From Bacteroidia bacterium (GTDB taxonomy: Bacteria; Bacteroidota; Bacteroidia; JANWJV01): DNA of 53,486 nt. The stretch's first letter is position 1. Every line of letters begins with the position of its first letter. Where the stretch lies: positions 1 through 53,486 of the forward strand of contig JANWJV010000128.1 of the NCBI GenBank assembly GCA_025451785.1, read 5' to 3'. Shown in pieces: positions 14,574-23,700 of this stretch. The position numbers and the translations under genes were made by a program. The notes beneath the pieces were generated by a model. It saw nothing but the letters and a program-made list of their open reading frames with translations. It was not told where the DNA came from and did no database searches.

Positions 14574-17500
14574 ATGGTGATCAAAACCTTTAAGAAAGGA
14601 CTCGCAGGAGTCCTTTTGCTGTTCATATCTGTCAGCTATCTTCGCGCCCAACAGTACAGCTTTATCAATTATTCCATTGAGAATGGGCTTGCGCAGTCGC
14701 AAGTACAATATATTTTTCAGGACCAGAAAGGGTATCTGTGGTTTGCTACTTATGGCGGCCTTACGAAGTATGATGGAAAGAACTTTGTCAATTATTCAAA
14801 AGAGGATGGCTTGTTCGATAACAAGATCAATTACATACTTCAGGACAAAGCCGGCATGATATGGTTTGGCACCCAGGGCGGCATCAACCGTTTTGACGGA
14901 AAGTCCTTTAGCGGGTTCAGGCTCACCTCGTCGCTTGCCAATAACCAGGTACTTTCTATGGCCATTGATGATAAAGAACAGTTATGGCTTGCCACTGATG
15001 GGGGCGGGGTGTGCAGGTTCAATGGAGAGTCGTTTACCTATTACAATGAAAAGAACGGCCTGGTAAATAATTCCGTTCGTTCAGTGTGTGTAGCTGCCGA
15101 TGGGAAGGTATGGTTTGGCAGCCGCAACGGAGCTTGTTTTTTTGACGGCAAAGGATTTTCGATGCCCGATACTTCCGCTGCTCACCCTGTCAATATCAGC
15201 CAGGTGATGAAAGACAAGCGTAATAACCTGTGGTTCACTACCTACGGCGAAGGTGTGTATCGTTACAATGGAAAAAGCTTCATCAATTATAACGAAAGCA
15301 AAGGGCTTATCTATGATTGGATTCGGGCAGTCACTGAAGATAAAGAAGGCAATCTTTGGTTTGCTTCGAAGATAGGAGTGAGCAAGTTTAATGGCGGGTT
15401 CCTGAATTTCACGACTCAGAACGGTCTTTTCTATCCGAACATCAATACACTGATGCAGGATAAGGAAGGGAACATGTGGTTCGGAACCGATGCGCAGGGC
15501 GCACTTCGTTTTACCGGTGAGACATTTGTAAGTTATACTACAAGTGAAGGGCTGAGCAGCAATATCATCATGTCGGTAAACGAAGACAAAGACAAGAACT
15601 TATGGTTTTCTACCTATGGCGGAGGGGTTTGCCGCTACGATGGAAAAGCGATGCAATGTTATACCATTAAAGAAGGCCTTGCCAATAATATTGTTTGGAC
15701 GATCATGACCGACCGCGAGGGAAATGTACTGTTCGGTACCTCTGAAGGGGTAAGTAAGTTCTCTGGCAATAAATTCTCGGTGTTTGCCGGTGCTGAGGAG
15801 TTGGGCGCAAACAAAGTGTATTCGCTTCTCCAGGACCATTTGGGAAGAATGTGGGTGGGAACAACGGCCGGCGTTACCATGTTCAACGGAAAGGACTTTA
15901 TAAATTACTCATATGAAAAAAATGAAATGGGTAAGAATGTTTGGGGAATTATGGAGGATGGAAAGAACAATTTATGGTTCTGCACCAGCAACGGAATGTT
16001 CCATTATGATGGTATTCGTTTTTCATCCTATACTACTGCCAGCGGCCTGCCTGATAATTCAGTAGTGTCGGTGGTTGAGGACGCGATCGGAGGTATCTGG
16101 GCAGGAACGGCGAGCGGCCTCGCCTATATGAAAAAGGATTCATTCGCCACGGTTCCTATTGATGAGAAATACAATTCCAATTCTGTCAACTTCCTCGTGA
16201 TGGACGGCAACCAGCATTTATGGGTAGGAAGTAATAACGGTATTTATGAACTGGATGTGACCCGCTTTCATAGAACGGGAAAAGCGGTGTTCAGTCATTA
16301 CAGTAATTACGAAGGCTTGCGAAGCCTCGAATGCAATCAGAACGCGGGGTTCAAGGATGGTTCTGGTAATTTGTGGTTTGGTACCGCTGAGGGAGTGCTT
16401 CGCTATGGGGGAGCAGGACAGGTGGCCACTGATGATAGCGGTGAGCCGCGTACTCACATTACCGGGGTGAGGCTCTTTCTTCAGCCTGCTGACTGGTCGA
16501 AGTTTCCCGGCAAGGTGGATGCAGCCACCGGATTGCCTACCGGTTTGCAGGTTGACTACAAGAAAAATTATTTTACGTTCGACTATATAGGGATCAGCCT
16601 TAGCAACCCTGCCGATGTAAGGTATCGTTTTATCCTTGATGGATTTGACCAGGACTGGTCACCGCCTACTGACGCTACGTTTGCGACCTATTCTAACCTC
16701 CCTTACGGTAAGTACACGTTTCGTGTAATGGCATGCGGAAAGAACAAACAGTGGAATAAAATTCCGGTCGAGTTCAGCTTCGAGATCCTTCCGCCTTTCT
16801 GGATGACATGGTGGTTCTATCTTTTGTGCTTTGTGTTCCTCACTGTTATGGTGCTGGTGATCTATCGCTGGCGTGTTGCGGTTCTCAGGCGCCGGCATGA
16901 AACTCAACAGCTGGAATACAGGTCGAAGCTGCTTGCGCTGGAGCAGCAAACCCTGAATGCCAGTATGAACCGGCACTTTATTTTTAACGCGCTCAACTCT
17001 ATCCAGTATTACATCAACAAACAGGACAAGCTTTCCGCCAACAAGTATCTTTCAAGCTTCGCCAAACTCATACGTAAGAACCTCGATAGTTCTCAAAGCA
17101 ATCTTGTTCCGCTTTCGGAAGAAATGGAACGCCTGAAACTTTACCTGGAGCTGGAACATATGCGCTTTGAGAATAAGTTCGAATACCGCATAAGTATTGA
17201 CGAGAAGATAGATACCGAGACCGTAGACATACCCCCGATGCTGCTTCAGCCATTTGTAGAAAACAGCATTTGGCATGGCATTTTGCCCTTGGAAAAGCCC
17301 GGAATCATCGAAATTAGTGTAAATCAGGGCTCTGATGGCAATATTATGTTCGTTATTGAAGATAATGGCATTGGGATAGAGGCCAGCATGAGCAATAAGG
17401 GCAAAAATGGCCAATTACACATTTCCAGGGGTATGGAGATCACCTCAGGCCGTATCAACCTGTTGAGAACCATGAATAATTCCAATATTTCGATCCGGGG

Positions 17501-17582
17501 ACCCTTTAACCGCGAAAATGGCCCAAATTCTGGCCCGGGTACCCGTGTTGAGATCATCCTGCCCTCTAAAAATTATTTGTAG
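14574..17582 (+). CDS. Two-component propeller / Y_Y_Y sensor histidine kinase (LytS type)
   Basis: 1002 residues. A signal sequence (LAGVLLLFISVSYLRAQ) is followed by about 14 propeller repeats of the form GxLWFxTxxGxxxYDG (about 27-620), a Y_Y_Y domain (about 660-735, YRFILDGFDQDW, TYSNLPYGKYTFRV), one membrane helix (about 746-766), and a cytoplasmic His_kinase module with His801 in NRHFIFNALNSIQ. The ATPase part shows N-box VENSIWHGI and G1 EDNGIGIE. This is half of a hybrid two-component layout with the regulator as a separate protein. It senses a periplasmic signal, unidentified, and should phosphorylate the LytTR regulator encoded four bases upstream. Confidence 0.94.
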   Translation: MVIKTFKKGLAGVLLLFISVSYLRAQQYSFINYSIENGLAQSQVQYIFQDQKGYLWFATYGGLTKYDGKNFVNYSKEDGLFDNKINYILQDKAGMIWFGTQGGINRFDGKSFSGFRLTSSLANNQVLSMAIDDKEQLWLATDGGGVCRFNGESFTYYNEKNGLVNNSVRSVCVAADGKVWFGSRNGACFFDGKGFSMPDTSAAHPVNISQVMKDKRNNLWFTTYGEGVYRYNGKSFINYNESKGLIYDWIRAVTEDKEGNLWFASKIGVSKFNGGFLNFTTQNGLFYPNINTLMQDKEGNMWFGTDAQGALRFTGETFVSYTTSEGLSSNIIMSVNEDKDKNLWFSTYGGGVCRYDGKAMQCYTIKEGLANNIVWTIMTDREGNVLFGTSEGVSKFSGNKFSVFAGAEELGANKVYSLLQDHLGRMWVGTTAGVTMFNGKDFINYSYEKNEMGKNVWGIMEDGKNNLWFCTSNGMFHYDGIRFSSYTTASGLPDNSVVSVVEDAIGGIWAGTASGLAYMKKDSFATVPIDEKYNSNSVNFLVMDGNQHLWVGSNNGIYELDVTRFHRTGKAVFSHYSNYEGLRSLECNQNAGFKDGSGNLWFGTAEGVLRYGGAGQVATDDSGEPRTHITGVRLFLQPADWSKFPGKVDAATGLPTGLQVDYKKNYFTFDYIGISLSNPADVRYRFILDGFDQDWSPPTDATFATYSNLPYGKYTFRVMACGKNKQWNKIPVEFSFEILPPFWMTWWFYLLCFVFLTVMVLVIYRWRVAVLRRRHETQQLEYRSKLLALEQQTLNASMNRHFIFNALNSIQYYINKQDKLSANKYLSSFAKLIRKNLDSSQSNLVPLSEEMERLKLYLELEHMRFENKFEYRISIDEKIDTETVDIPPMLLQPFVENSIWHGILPLEKPGIIEISVNQGSDGNIMFVIEDNGIGIEASMSNKGKNGQLHISRGMEITSGRINLLRTMNNSNISIRGPFNRENGPNSGPGTRVEIILPSKNYL

Positions 17583-17587
17583 AAAGT

Positions 17588-17618
17588 TTTGTGTTTAAGA
17601 ATAAATTCTTTATATTTG
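17588..17618 (+). promoter_or_regulatory. Strong consensus promoter of the Gly/Asp-rich lipoprotein gene
   Basis: TTTG at 17588-17591, exactly 19 bases of spacer, and TATATTTG at 17611-17618: a full match to the Bacteroidota housekeeping promoter. The start would fall near 17625, about 16 bases before the ATG at 17641. Confidence 0.75.
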
Positions 17619-17640
17619 TGGCAAGGTTAAGTGCATCCCT

Positions 17641-18009
17641 ATGAAAGTGATCGCAAAAATACTCGTAATTTTTATTCTTGCCATCAGCATCAGCAGCTGT
17701 GAAAAACAGGATTATGCTCCGCAGAATTCTGGATCAGGTGCTGACGCGGGTTCGTACGACATTAAGCAGAACGGTAGTTCTAACGGCGTTAACTCAGGCG
17801 ACATCAAGAAAGGCGGAACCAACTCAACCACCGGTGGTGGTGATGGTGAGTCGAACGATGGTGGCGTGATCGGCGGAAGCGACGATGACCATGATGGCGG
17901 CGATACCGGAAGCGGATCGAACGGCAACAGAGGCGGAGTGATCGGCGGCGGCGATGACGACAAAGACGGCGGCGACTCCGGAAAAGGAACTGGAAAAGCA
18001 GGAGGTTAA
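17641..18009 (+). CDS. Gly/Asp-repeat lipoprotein
   Basis: 122 residues with a lipoprotein signal ending ISISSCEKQ (Cys20), so lipid-anchored in the envelope. The mature part is low-complexity: Gly, Ser, Asn and Asp make up most residues, with two near-identical blocks GGVIGGSDDDHDGGD and GGVIGGGDDDKDGGD near residues 73 and 98. The clustered Asp residues could bind calcium, but this is a guess. No homologous family is recognised. It has its own perfect promoter and a terminator, so it is probably highly expressed by itself. It lies between the propeller kinase and a PorP/SprF gene. Confidence 0.8.
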   Translation: MKVIAKILVIFILAISISSCEKQDYAPQNSGSGADAGSYDIKQNGSSNGVNSGDIKKGGTNSTTGGGDGESNDGGVIGGSDDDHDGGDTGSGSNGNRGGVIGGGDDDKDGGDSGKGTGKAGG

Positions 18010-18033
18010 TTCCCCTGTATACAATATATAAGG

Positions 18034-18062
18034 ACCCCTGGCGATCTGCCGGGGGTTCTTCG
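18034..18062 (+). terminator. Terminator after the Gly/Asp-rich lipoprotein
   Basis: ACCCCTGGC (18034-18042) pairs with GCCGGGGGT (18048-18056) with one G-T wobble and a five-base loop, followed by TCTTCGTTT. Confidence 0.6.
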
Positions 18063-18127
18063 TTTATACGCCTTTGTATCTTTTTTTGGCCCTGCCGTTA
18101 TAAAGTAAAATCTAAATAACGGAAGCC

Positions 18128-19039
18128 ATGAAAAATCATATCATATTTCTATCACTGCTCTTTATTGCCTTCGCTGCCAACGCTCAGCAGGATGTACAGT
18201 TCAGTCAGTGTATGTTCAACCCGCTGGCGGTAAACCCCGCTGCGGCAGGGATAAGCAAAAAGATGTGTCTTCGAACACAGTATCGCAATCAGTGGGTGGG
18301 CTTTGAAGGAGCTCCCAAAACCATACTTGTAAATGGAGATATATGGGTTCCTTCTGTTGGCGGGTTCGGTCTTACCATGCAATCGGATAAACTTGGTTTT
18401 GAAAAGAACTTTTCTGCAAAGCTGGCCTACTCTTTTCACATCGATCTTAACGACATTGGGGTTTTAGGTTTAGGAGTGGATGCGGGCATCATTCAAAAGT
18501 CTATAGCAGGGAACTGGATAGCACCTACCTCAGTTACAGGCGACAACGCGATCCCCGCGCCTTCCATTAGCAGCAGCAATTGGGATGCCGGCGCGGGAAT
18601 ATATTTTCAAACACATAAGCTTTACGTGGGACTTTCATCAACTCATATTCCTGAATCGAACATAAAGCAGGGAACAGTGAACTTCAGGAACCAAATGCAC
18701 CATTATGTTACCGCGGGTTATTTTCATGATATTAATCCGCGGCTTAGCCTTAATCCCTGTTTGTTTGTGAAGTCAGACGCCTCAAGCACCCAGATGGACG
18801 CAAGCCTTATCGCGTTACTAAATAACCGGTTTTGGTTGGGTGCCTCGTATCGTTTGACCGATGCCCTGGTGGCATTGGCAGGTATGCAGATGGGGCAGCT
18901 GAAGGTGGGGTATTCCTTTGATCTTACTACTTCCGATATTAGGAACTACAGCAGCAATACGCATGAGCTTTTCATCAGCTATTGCATTAAGCGCCCCGAA
19001 TATCGAAGCTCACATTCCAATGTACACTGGCTATGGTAG
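18128..19039 (+). CDS. PorP/SprF family T9SS outer-membrane protein
   Basis: 303 residues with a signal peptide (ending FAANAQ). The start of the mature protein, QDVQFSQCMFNPLAVNPAAAG, is the family signature, followed by RTQYRNQWVGFEGAPKTILVNGD and beta-barrel strands. PorP/SprF proteins are outer-membrane barrels used for T9SS export or for anchoring large surface adhesins (as SprF does for SprB). It is separated from the adhesin operon by a terminator and points towards it; whether it serves that adhesin is unknown. Two terminators flank it, so it is probably monocistronic. Confidence 0.93.
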   Translation: MKNHIIFLSLLFIAFAANAQQDVQFSQCMFNPLAVNPAAAGISKKMCLRTQYRNQWVGFEGAPKTILVNGDIWVPSVGGFGLTMQSDKLGFEKNFSAKLAYSFHIDLNDIGVLGLGVDAGIIQKSIAGNWIAPTSVTGDNAIPAPSISSSNWDAGAGIYFQTHKLYVGLSSTHIPESNIKQGTVNFRNQMHHYVTAGYFHDINPRLSLNPCLFVKSDASSTQMDASLIALLNNRFWLGASYRLTDALVALAGMQMGQLKVGYSFDLTTSDIRNYSSNTHELFISYCIKRPEYRSSHSNVHWLW

Positions 19040-19040
19040 A

Positions 19041-19080
19041 AATAAAAAACCTCCGGAAAAAGCCGGAGGTTTTTTATTTT
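19041..19080. terminator. Strong bidirectional terminator
   Basis: AAAAAACCTCCGG (19044-19056) and CCGGAGGTTTTTT (19063-19075) form a 13-bp perfect stem with loop AAAAAG and flanking A and T runs. It lies between the two convergent PorP/SprF genes. Confidence 0.9.
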
Positions 19081-19091
19081 GTTATTGAGGA

Positions 19092-20660
19092 TCACTCTAG
19101 TTTCTGTATCCAGGCGTCCCTGTATTCGGCCTGAACCTTAAAGAACTGCTCGGCGGCTACATCCTTATTGTCCGACATCCTGGTGTAAATGTAGAAGTAG
19201 CTGTCAATAGGATTGTAAAGGTATTTGCTGCCGGAATAACCTTTAGCGGCGAGCGCCCTCTTGAAGCTCTCTGTATTTTCCTTGCTCGAAAAAGAGCCCA
19301 CTACCACATAATATCCTGCGGCTGAACGGGTGCCCGCTTCATTGGTAAATTCGTTTATGGTAGCTGTCTTCACCTGTTCAGGGCTAAGCTTAGCGCCCAT
19401 GCCTGCAGCGCTCGAAGAAGATGTTTCGGCTGCAGTGCCGGCTGAACTGGTGCCGGTATTGATCGTAACGCCGGTAGTGATAGGAGCAGGAGATCCAGCG
19501 CCGGTAGTTCCTGATACAGGAGATGAGCTTGTTCCTGTAGAAGCTGTGCTTTCAGAGCCGCTGCCACCGGGGTTGCTCATTCCTGAACCACCAGAACCAC
19601 CCGATCCTCCGGAGCCGCCACCTTTAGATTTCTGAATTTCTTCCTTCAGCTGTTGGATCTCTTCTCTGTTCTTGGTGTTCTCCTCCTGCAGCTTCATCAT
19701 GAGTTTGTCCACCTTGTCGTCGGCAGAGGCCCTTTCCTTGATGGCGGCCGAGTCTATCCCTTCCTTCTTGTTCCCGAAAGTGAAACCAAGTGCCAGCTCA
19801 GTGCTGGTGCCAGCGTAAGAGTTAAGCGGGCTGATAATAATATCGTAAGAAAGCCCTGCGCTCAGGCTCTTGTAGCGAAGACCGAGACTAACGGCAACCG
19901 CGTAGTTGCTCCTGTAAGAAACTCCGAGCCATCCGTATTTCTGCCAGTCAAAAACGGCGCTGATGTCGTACTGAACGGGTACATTCGCAGCTGCCCTCAT
20001 CAATACAAGAGGGTAAACGGTCATGCCCTTGTCCTTGTTAACGTCAAATACGTACTTGGCGGAAGCAAGGTAGTGTCTCGACAGGTTGTAAAAGGTCCTC
20101 GAATCGTTATTCTCGTAACGTATCTTGTTCGCGAAAAGCTGGGGAATTGAAACACCTATCTCCAGTGTCTTCCAGGTGTAGGCAATGCCAAAGTTGGCAT
20201 CAAGCGTGGTACGGCGCTGTGTAGAAGAAAAGAAGTTAGGATCGGTGTTATCCTGAACCACCACCTTCGAAAAGTCGAGGGTTTGGTTCGTTGCCCCGAA
20301 CGCAAGCCCGAAGAGCACCTTGCTGTCGTCATCGATCTTCAGTTTGTAGGAGTACAAACCGCTGATGCCGTTCTTTACCACGATGTCAGTTACATCGTTA
20401 TAAAGGCTCAGTCCAAGTCCCATGTTCTGGTCGTTAAGAGGGCCGTCAACAGTAAGAGCGCTGGTTACAGGCGCTCCGGGGATCTTGGTCCACTGCGACC
20501 GATGGGTCAGCCATACGTTCGAAAGTTCCTTCGATCCGGTAAGGGCAGGGTTGTATACCAGCGGGTTGTTGAAGTACTGAGAATAGAAAGGTATCTGTTG
20601 CGCTACCATCTCTCCTGTAAGGAGCAATGCCGCTACACTTGTGATCACCAGTTTTTTCAT
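19092..20660 (-). CDS. PorP/SprF protein fused to a SPOR-like domain
   Basis: 522 residues from ATG at 20660 (MKKLVITSVAALLLTG); an upstream in-frame ATG at 20705 would give a poor signal peptide and overlap the adhesin stop. Residues 20-300 are a PorP/SprF barrel (QIPFYSQYFNNPLVYNPALTGS). A coiled coil follows (about 308-345, VDKLMMKLQEENTKNREEI), then a GGSGG linker and a Ser/Thr/Gly-rich stretch. The last 90 residues (YYVVVGSFSSKENTESFKRAL) look like a SPOR domain, a peptidoglycan-binding fold. This would tie the outer-membrane barrel to the cell wall. It lies 41 bases downstream of the giant adhesin, the SprB-SprF arrangement. Confidence 0.9.
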   Translation of the reverse strand: MKKLVITSVAALLLTGEMVAQQIPFYSQYFNNPLVYNPALTGSKELSNVWLTHRSQWTKIPGAPVTSALTVDGPLNDQNMGLGLSLYNDVTDIVVKNGISGLYSYKLKIDDDSKVLFGLAFGATNQTLDFSKVVVQDNTDPNFFSSTQRRTTLDANFGIAYTWKTLEIGVSIPQLFANKIRYENNDSRTFYNLSRHYLASAKYVFDVNKDKGMTVYPLVLMRAAANVPVQYDISAVFDWQKYGWLGVSYRSNYAVAVSLGLRYKSLSAGLSYDIIISPLNSYAGTSTELALGFTFGNKKEGIDSAAIKERASADDKVDKLMMKLQEENTKNREEIQQLKEEIQKSKGGGSGGSGGSGGSGMSNPGGSGSESTASTGTSSSPVSGTTGAGSPAPITTGVTINTGTSSAGTAAETSSSSAAGMGAKLSPEQVKTATINEFTNEAGTRSAAGYYVVVGSFSSKENTESFKRALAAKGYSGSKYLYNPIDSYFYIYTRMSDNKDVAAEQFFKVQAEYRDAWIQKLE

Positions 20661-20701
20661 ATCCAGGGTTTTGAAATTCGTTTTTACAAATATTTTTTGG
20701 A

Positions 20702-23700
20702 TCAATTGTCTCTCATGATAGTGAGTGCGCCTTTATATACCGTGTCGGCATTGTTGGCGAACTTGATCACGTAATAATACGTGCCGTCGGGCAGCGCACC
20801 GCCGTCCCATGCATTGGCATAGCCTTCCTGCTTGAACACTTCGGCGCCAAAACGGTTGTACACCATTACGGTGTTATCGCCGTAGCTCTGAATGTTCTCA
20901 ATGAACCAGGTATCGTTCTTGCCGTCGCCATTGGGGGTCATTAGGTTAGAAACGGTCATCTTGTAGTCGGTGTTCACCTTCACGGTCACGGAGTCACTGA
21001 CCATGCAGCCATTCACGTCGCTCACCATTACAGTATAGGTGGTGGTAACGGTGGGACTTGCGATGGGGTTGGAAACTGATGGGCTGCTAAGCGTTCCGAA
21101 AGGCAGCCAGCTATAGGTAAGCGCCGTGGATGATACTGCTTCGAGCTGGATCGAATTACCAAGGCTTACCGCTGTATCAAGGCCTGCATCAAGTGAAGGC
21201 AGCGTGAACACGGTCACGTTTACTGAGTCGGAGTTCACGCAGCTGGTCACACTGTCGACGAGCGTAAGTTTGTACCAGCCCGATGTTTTAACAGTAATAC
21301 TTTGTACGGTGTCAGCAGTGCTCCATATGTATCGGGAACCCATAGTTACAACAGAGGAGAGGGTGATGGAATCACCACTGCAGAACTGGAGCTGCCCGCT
21401 GGCATTGATCGTTGAATTGGGCAGGGGATATACTACGGCGTTTACTACAGCAGTATCCATGCAGCCCTTATCGCTGGTAGCGATCAGCATCACACTATAA
21501 ACACCAGCTGTAGTAAAGGTATGTGTAGGATTAGTGCCTACGCCAGAGGTATTGTCAGCATAATCCCACTGGTATGACTGTACAAAACCAGTGCTTATGG
21601 TGGTGGTATTGCTGAACAGTGTGGGATTTCCAAGGCATACAGGCCCTGTAGTGAATGATACCGCAGGTTTCGGATGAACGATGATCTGGCAGATACTGGA
21701 AGTATCAGCAGTGCATGTTCCGTTCTGAACGATCGCCCTGTACCAGGTGGTCATGGTAAGATTGGTAAAGGCTTGCGTTGAAGTTGTATTGGTGATATTG
21801 GTCCAGCTGCCTCCTGAGTTGGTGGAGGACTGCCAGCCGGTGATAGTACCGAAGTATGCGCTCAGGATAATATTGCCTCCGTTGTTCTGCTCACATACCT
21901 GCTGGTTGATGCCGGGTACTCCGCCCACCGATTTAAGGATGATGGTGATGGTGGCCGGTGTGGAGGTGGCAGGGCTGCACACGCCGCTTTGAACGACTAC
22001 GCGGTACATGGTTGTGATCAGGAGGTTAGAGAAATTCTGAGTAGTGGTAGTGTTGCTGATCGACACCCAGGTATTTCCGTTATCAGTAGAATACTCCCAC
22101 CTTAAAATGGTGCCGGTATGGCCGGTAAGGGTAAGGGTACCTGTGTTATTTCCAAAACACTGAGTGGAATTGCTGTTCACTGTGCCGCCGATAGAAACGG
22201 GGTCAACGGTGATCTTCGCGATGCTGGAAGAATCGATGGCGCAAACACCGCTCTGCACTACCGCGCGATACCAGGTGGTTTGGGTAATGTTAAGGTAAGG
22301 CTGAATAGTGGTGGTGTTAGTGATAACGGTCCAGGTGCCGCCTGAGTTGATGGATGACAGCCAGCTTACCACGCTGCCGGTATGGCCGGTAAGTGTACTA
22401 GTGCCGCTGTTATTGCCACTGCAAACAGTAGAACTGCTGGAGGCTGTTCCCCCAACTGATTTAGGACTTACCGTTAATGTTACGAAGCTGGAGTTAGCCG
22501 CGGTACAAACACCGCTCTGTACTACCGCGCGGTACATCGTGGTGATCGTTAAGTTGGTATAAGCTTGAGAAGTGGTTGTGTTAGAAATGGTGATCCAGGT
22601 ACTGCCGCCATCGGTAGAATATTCCCAGCGGAGAACCGTTCCGGTATGCCCGGCGAGGGTAAGTGTTCCGCTGTTAGTTCCGCTGCAAACAGTTGCGCTG
22701 CTGCTAACAGTGCCGCCCACGGTTTGAGGGTTAACGGTGATCTTAGCGATGGAAGAGGAATCAGAAGAACATACGCCACTCTTTACCAGCGCCCTGTACC
22801 AGGTTGTTTGCGTAAGGTTCAGGTAAGTTTGGCTGGTGGTGGTATTGGTGATAACTGTCCAGGTGCTTCCCGAATTGATGGATGATAACCAGCTTACTAC
22901 GCTGCCGGTATGGCCCGCGAGGGTAAGTGTGCCGCTATTGCTTCCGCTGCAAACGGTAGCGCTTGAGCTAACGGTACCGCCCACTGATTTGGGGTCAACA
23001 GTAATGGTAACCGCAGTTGAAGACAAAGCAGGACAAACGCCTTTTTGAACCACCGCGCGATACATGGTGGTAACAATGATGTTGTTGTACGAGTAGGAAG
23101 TAGTTGTGTTGGTAATGGGCGTCCAGGTGCTTCCTCCGTCCACTGAATATTCCCAACGAACAACGTTGCCCGTTTTGCCAGTAAGGTTCAGCGTTCCGCT
23201 ATTGCTTCCGTTACAAACGGTGGCGCTTGCGCTTACGGTGCCAGCCACGGTCATCGAGTCAACAGTGATAACCCCGATAGTAGAGGTTGCCGAGGGACAA
23301 GATCCGTTCTGTACTACCGCTCTGTACCAGGTGGTTTGGGTAAGGTTCAAATAGGTTTGAGTAGTGGTGTTATTTACAATGCCAGTCCATGAACCTCCGG
23401 AGTTGACGGAGAATTCCCAGTTCTGAACGGTTCCTGTATGGCCTCCAAGGTTTAGGGCTCCGCTGTTGGCTCCACTGCAAACAGTAGTACTGGTGGTAAC
23501 GTTACCGCCAACGGTGGGAGGGATCACCGTGAGTGTCACCTGGGTGGAGTTTGCCGCGGGACAAACACCACTTTGAACCACCGCGCGATACATGGTGGTA
23601 ACAGTAATGTTGTTATAGGTTTGGTTAATGGTTGTGTTCGAGATAGGCAGCCAGGTGCTTCCGCCATCGGTAGAGAACTGCCAGCTAAGTATGTTGCCTA

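Noticed and set aside
14574-17582. Classical one-protein hybrid two-component system
   Set aside because: The protein ends after its ATPase domain; there is no receiver or AraC-type domain, and the regulators are separate genes upstream.
19653-20150. Long open frame on the plus strand
   Set aside because: It is antisense to the PorP-SPOR gene, has no signal or motif, and reflects codon bias of the real gene.
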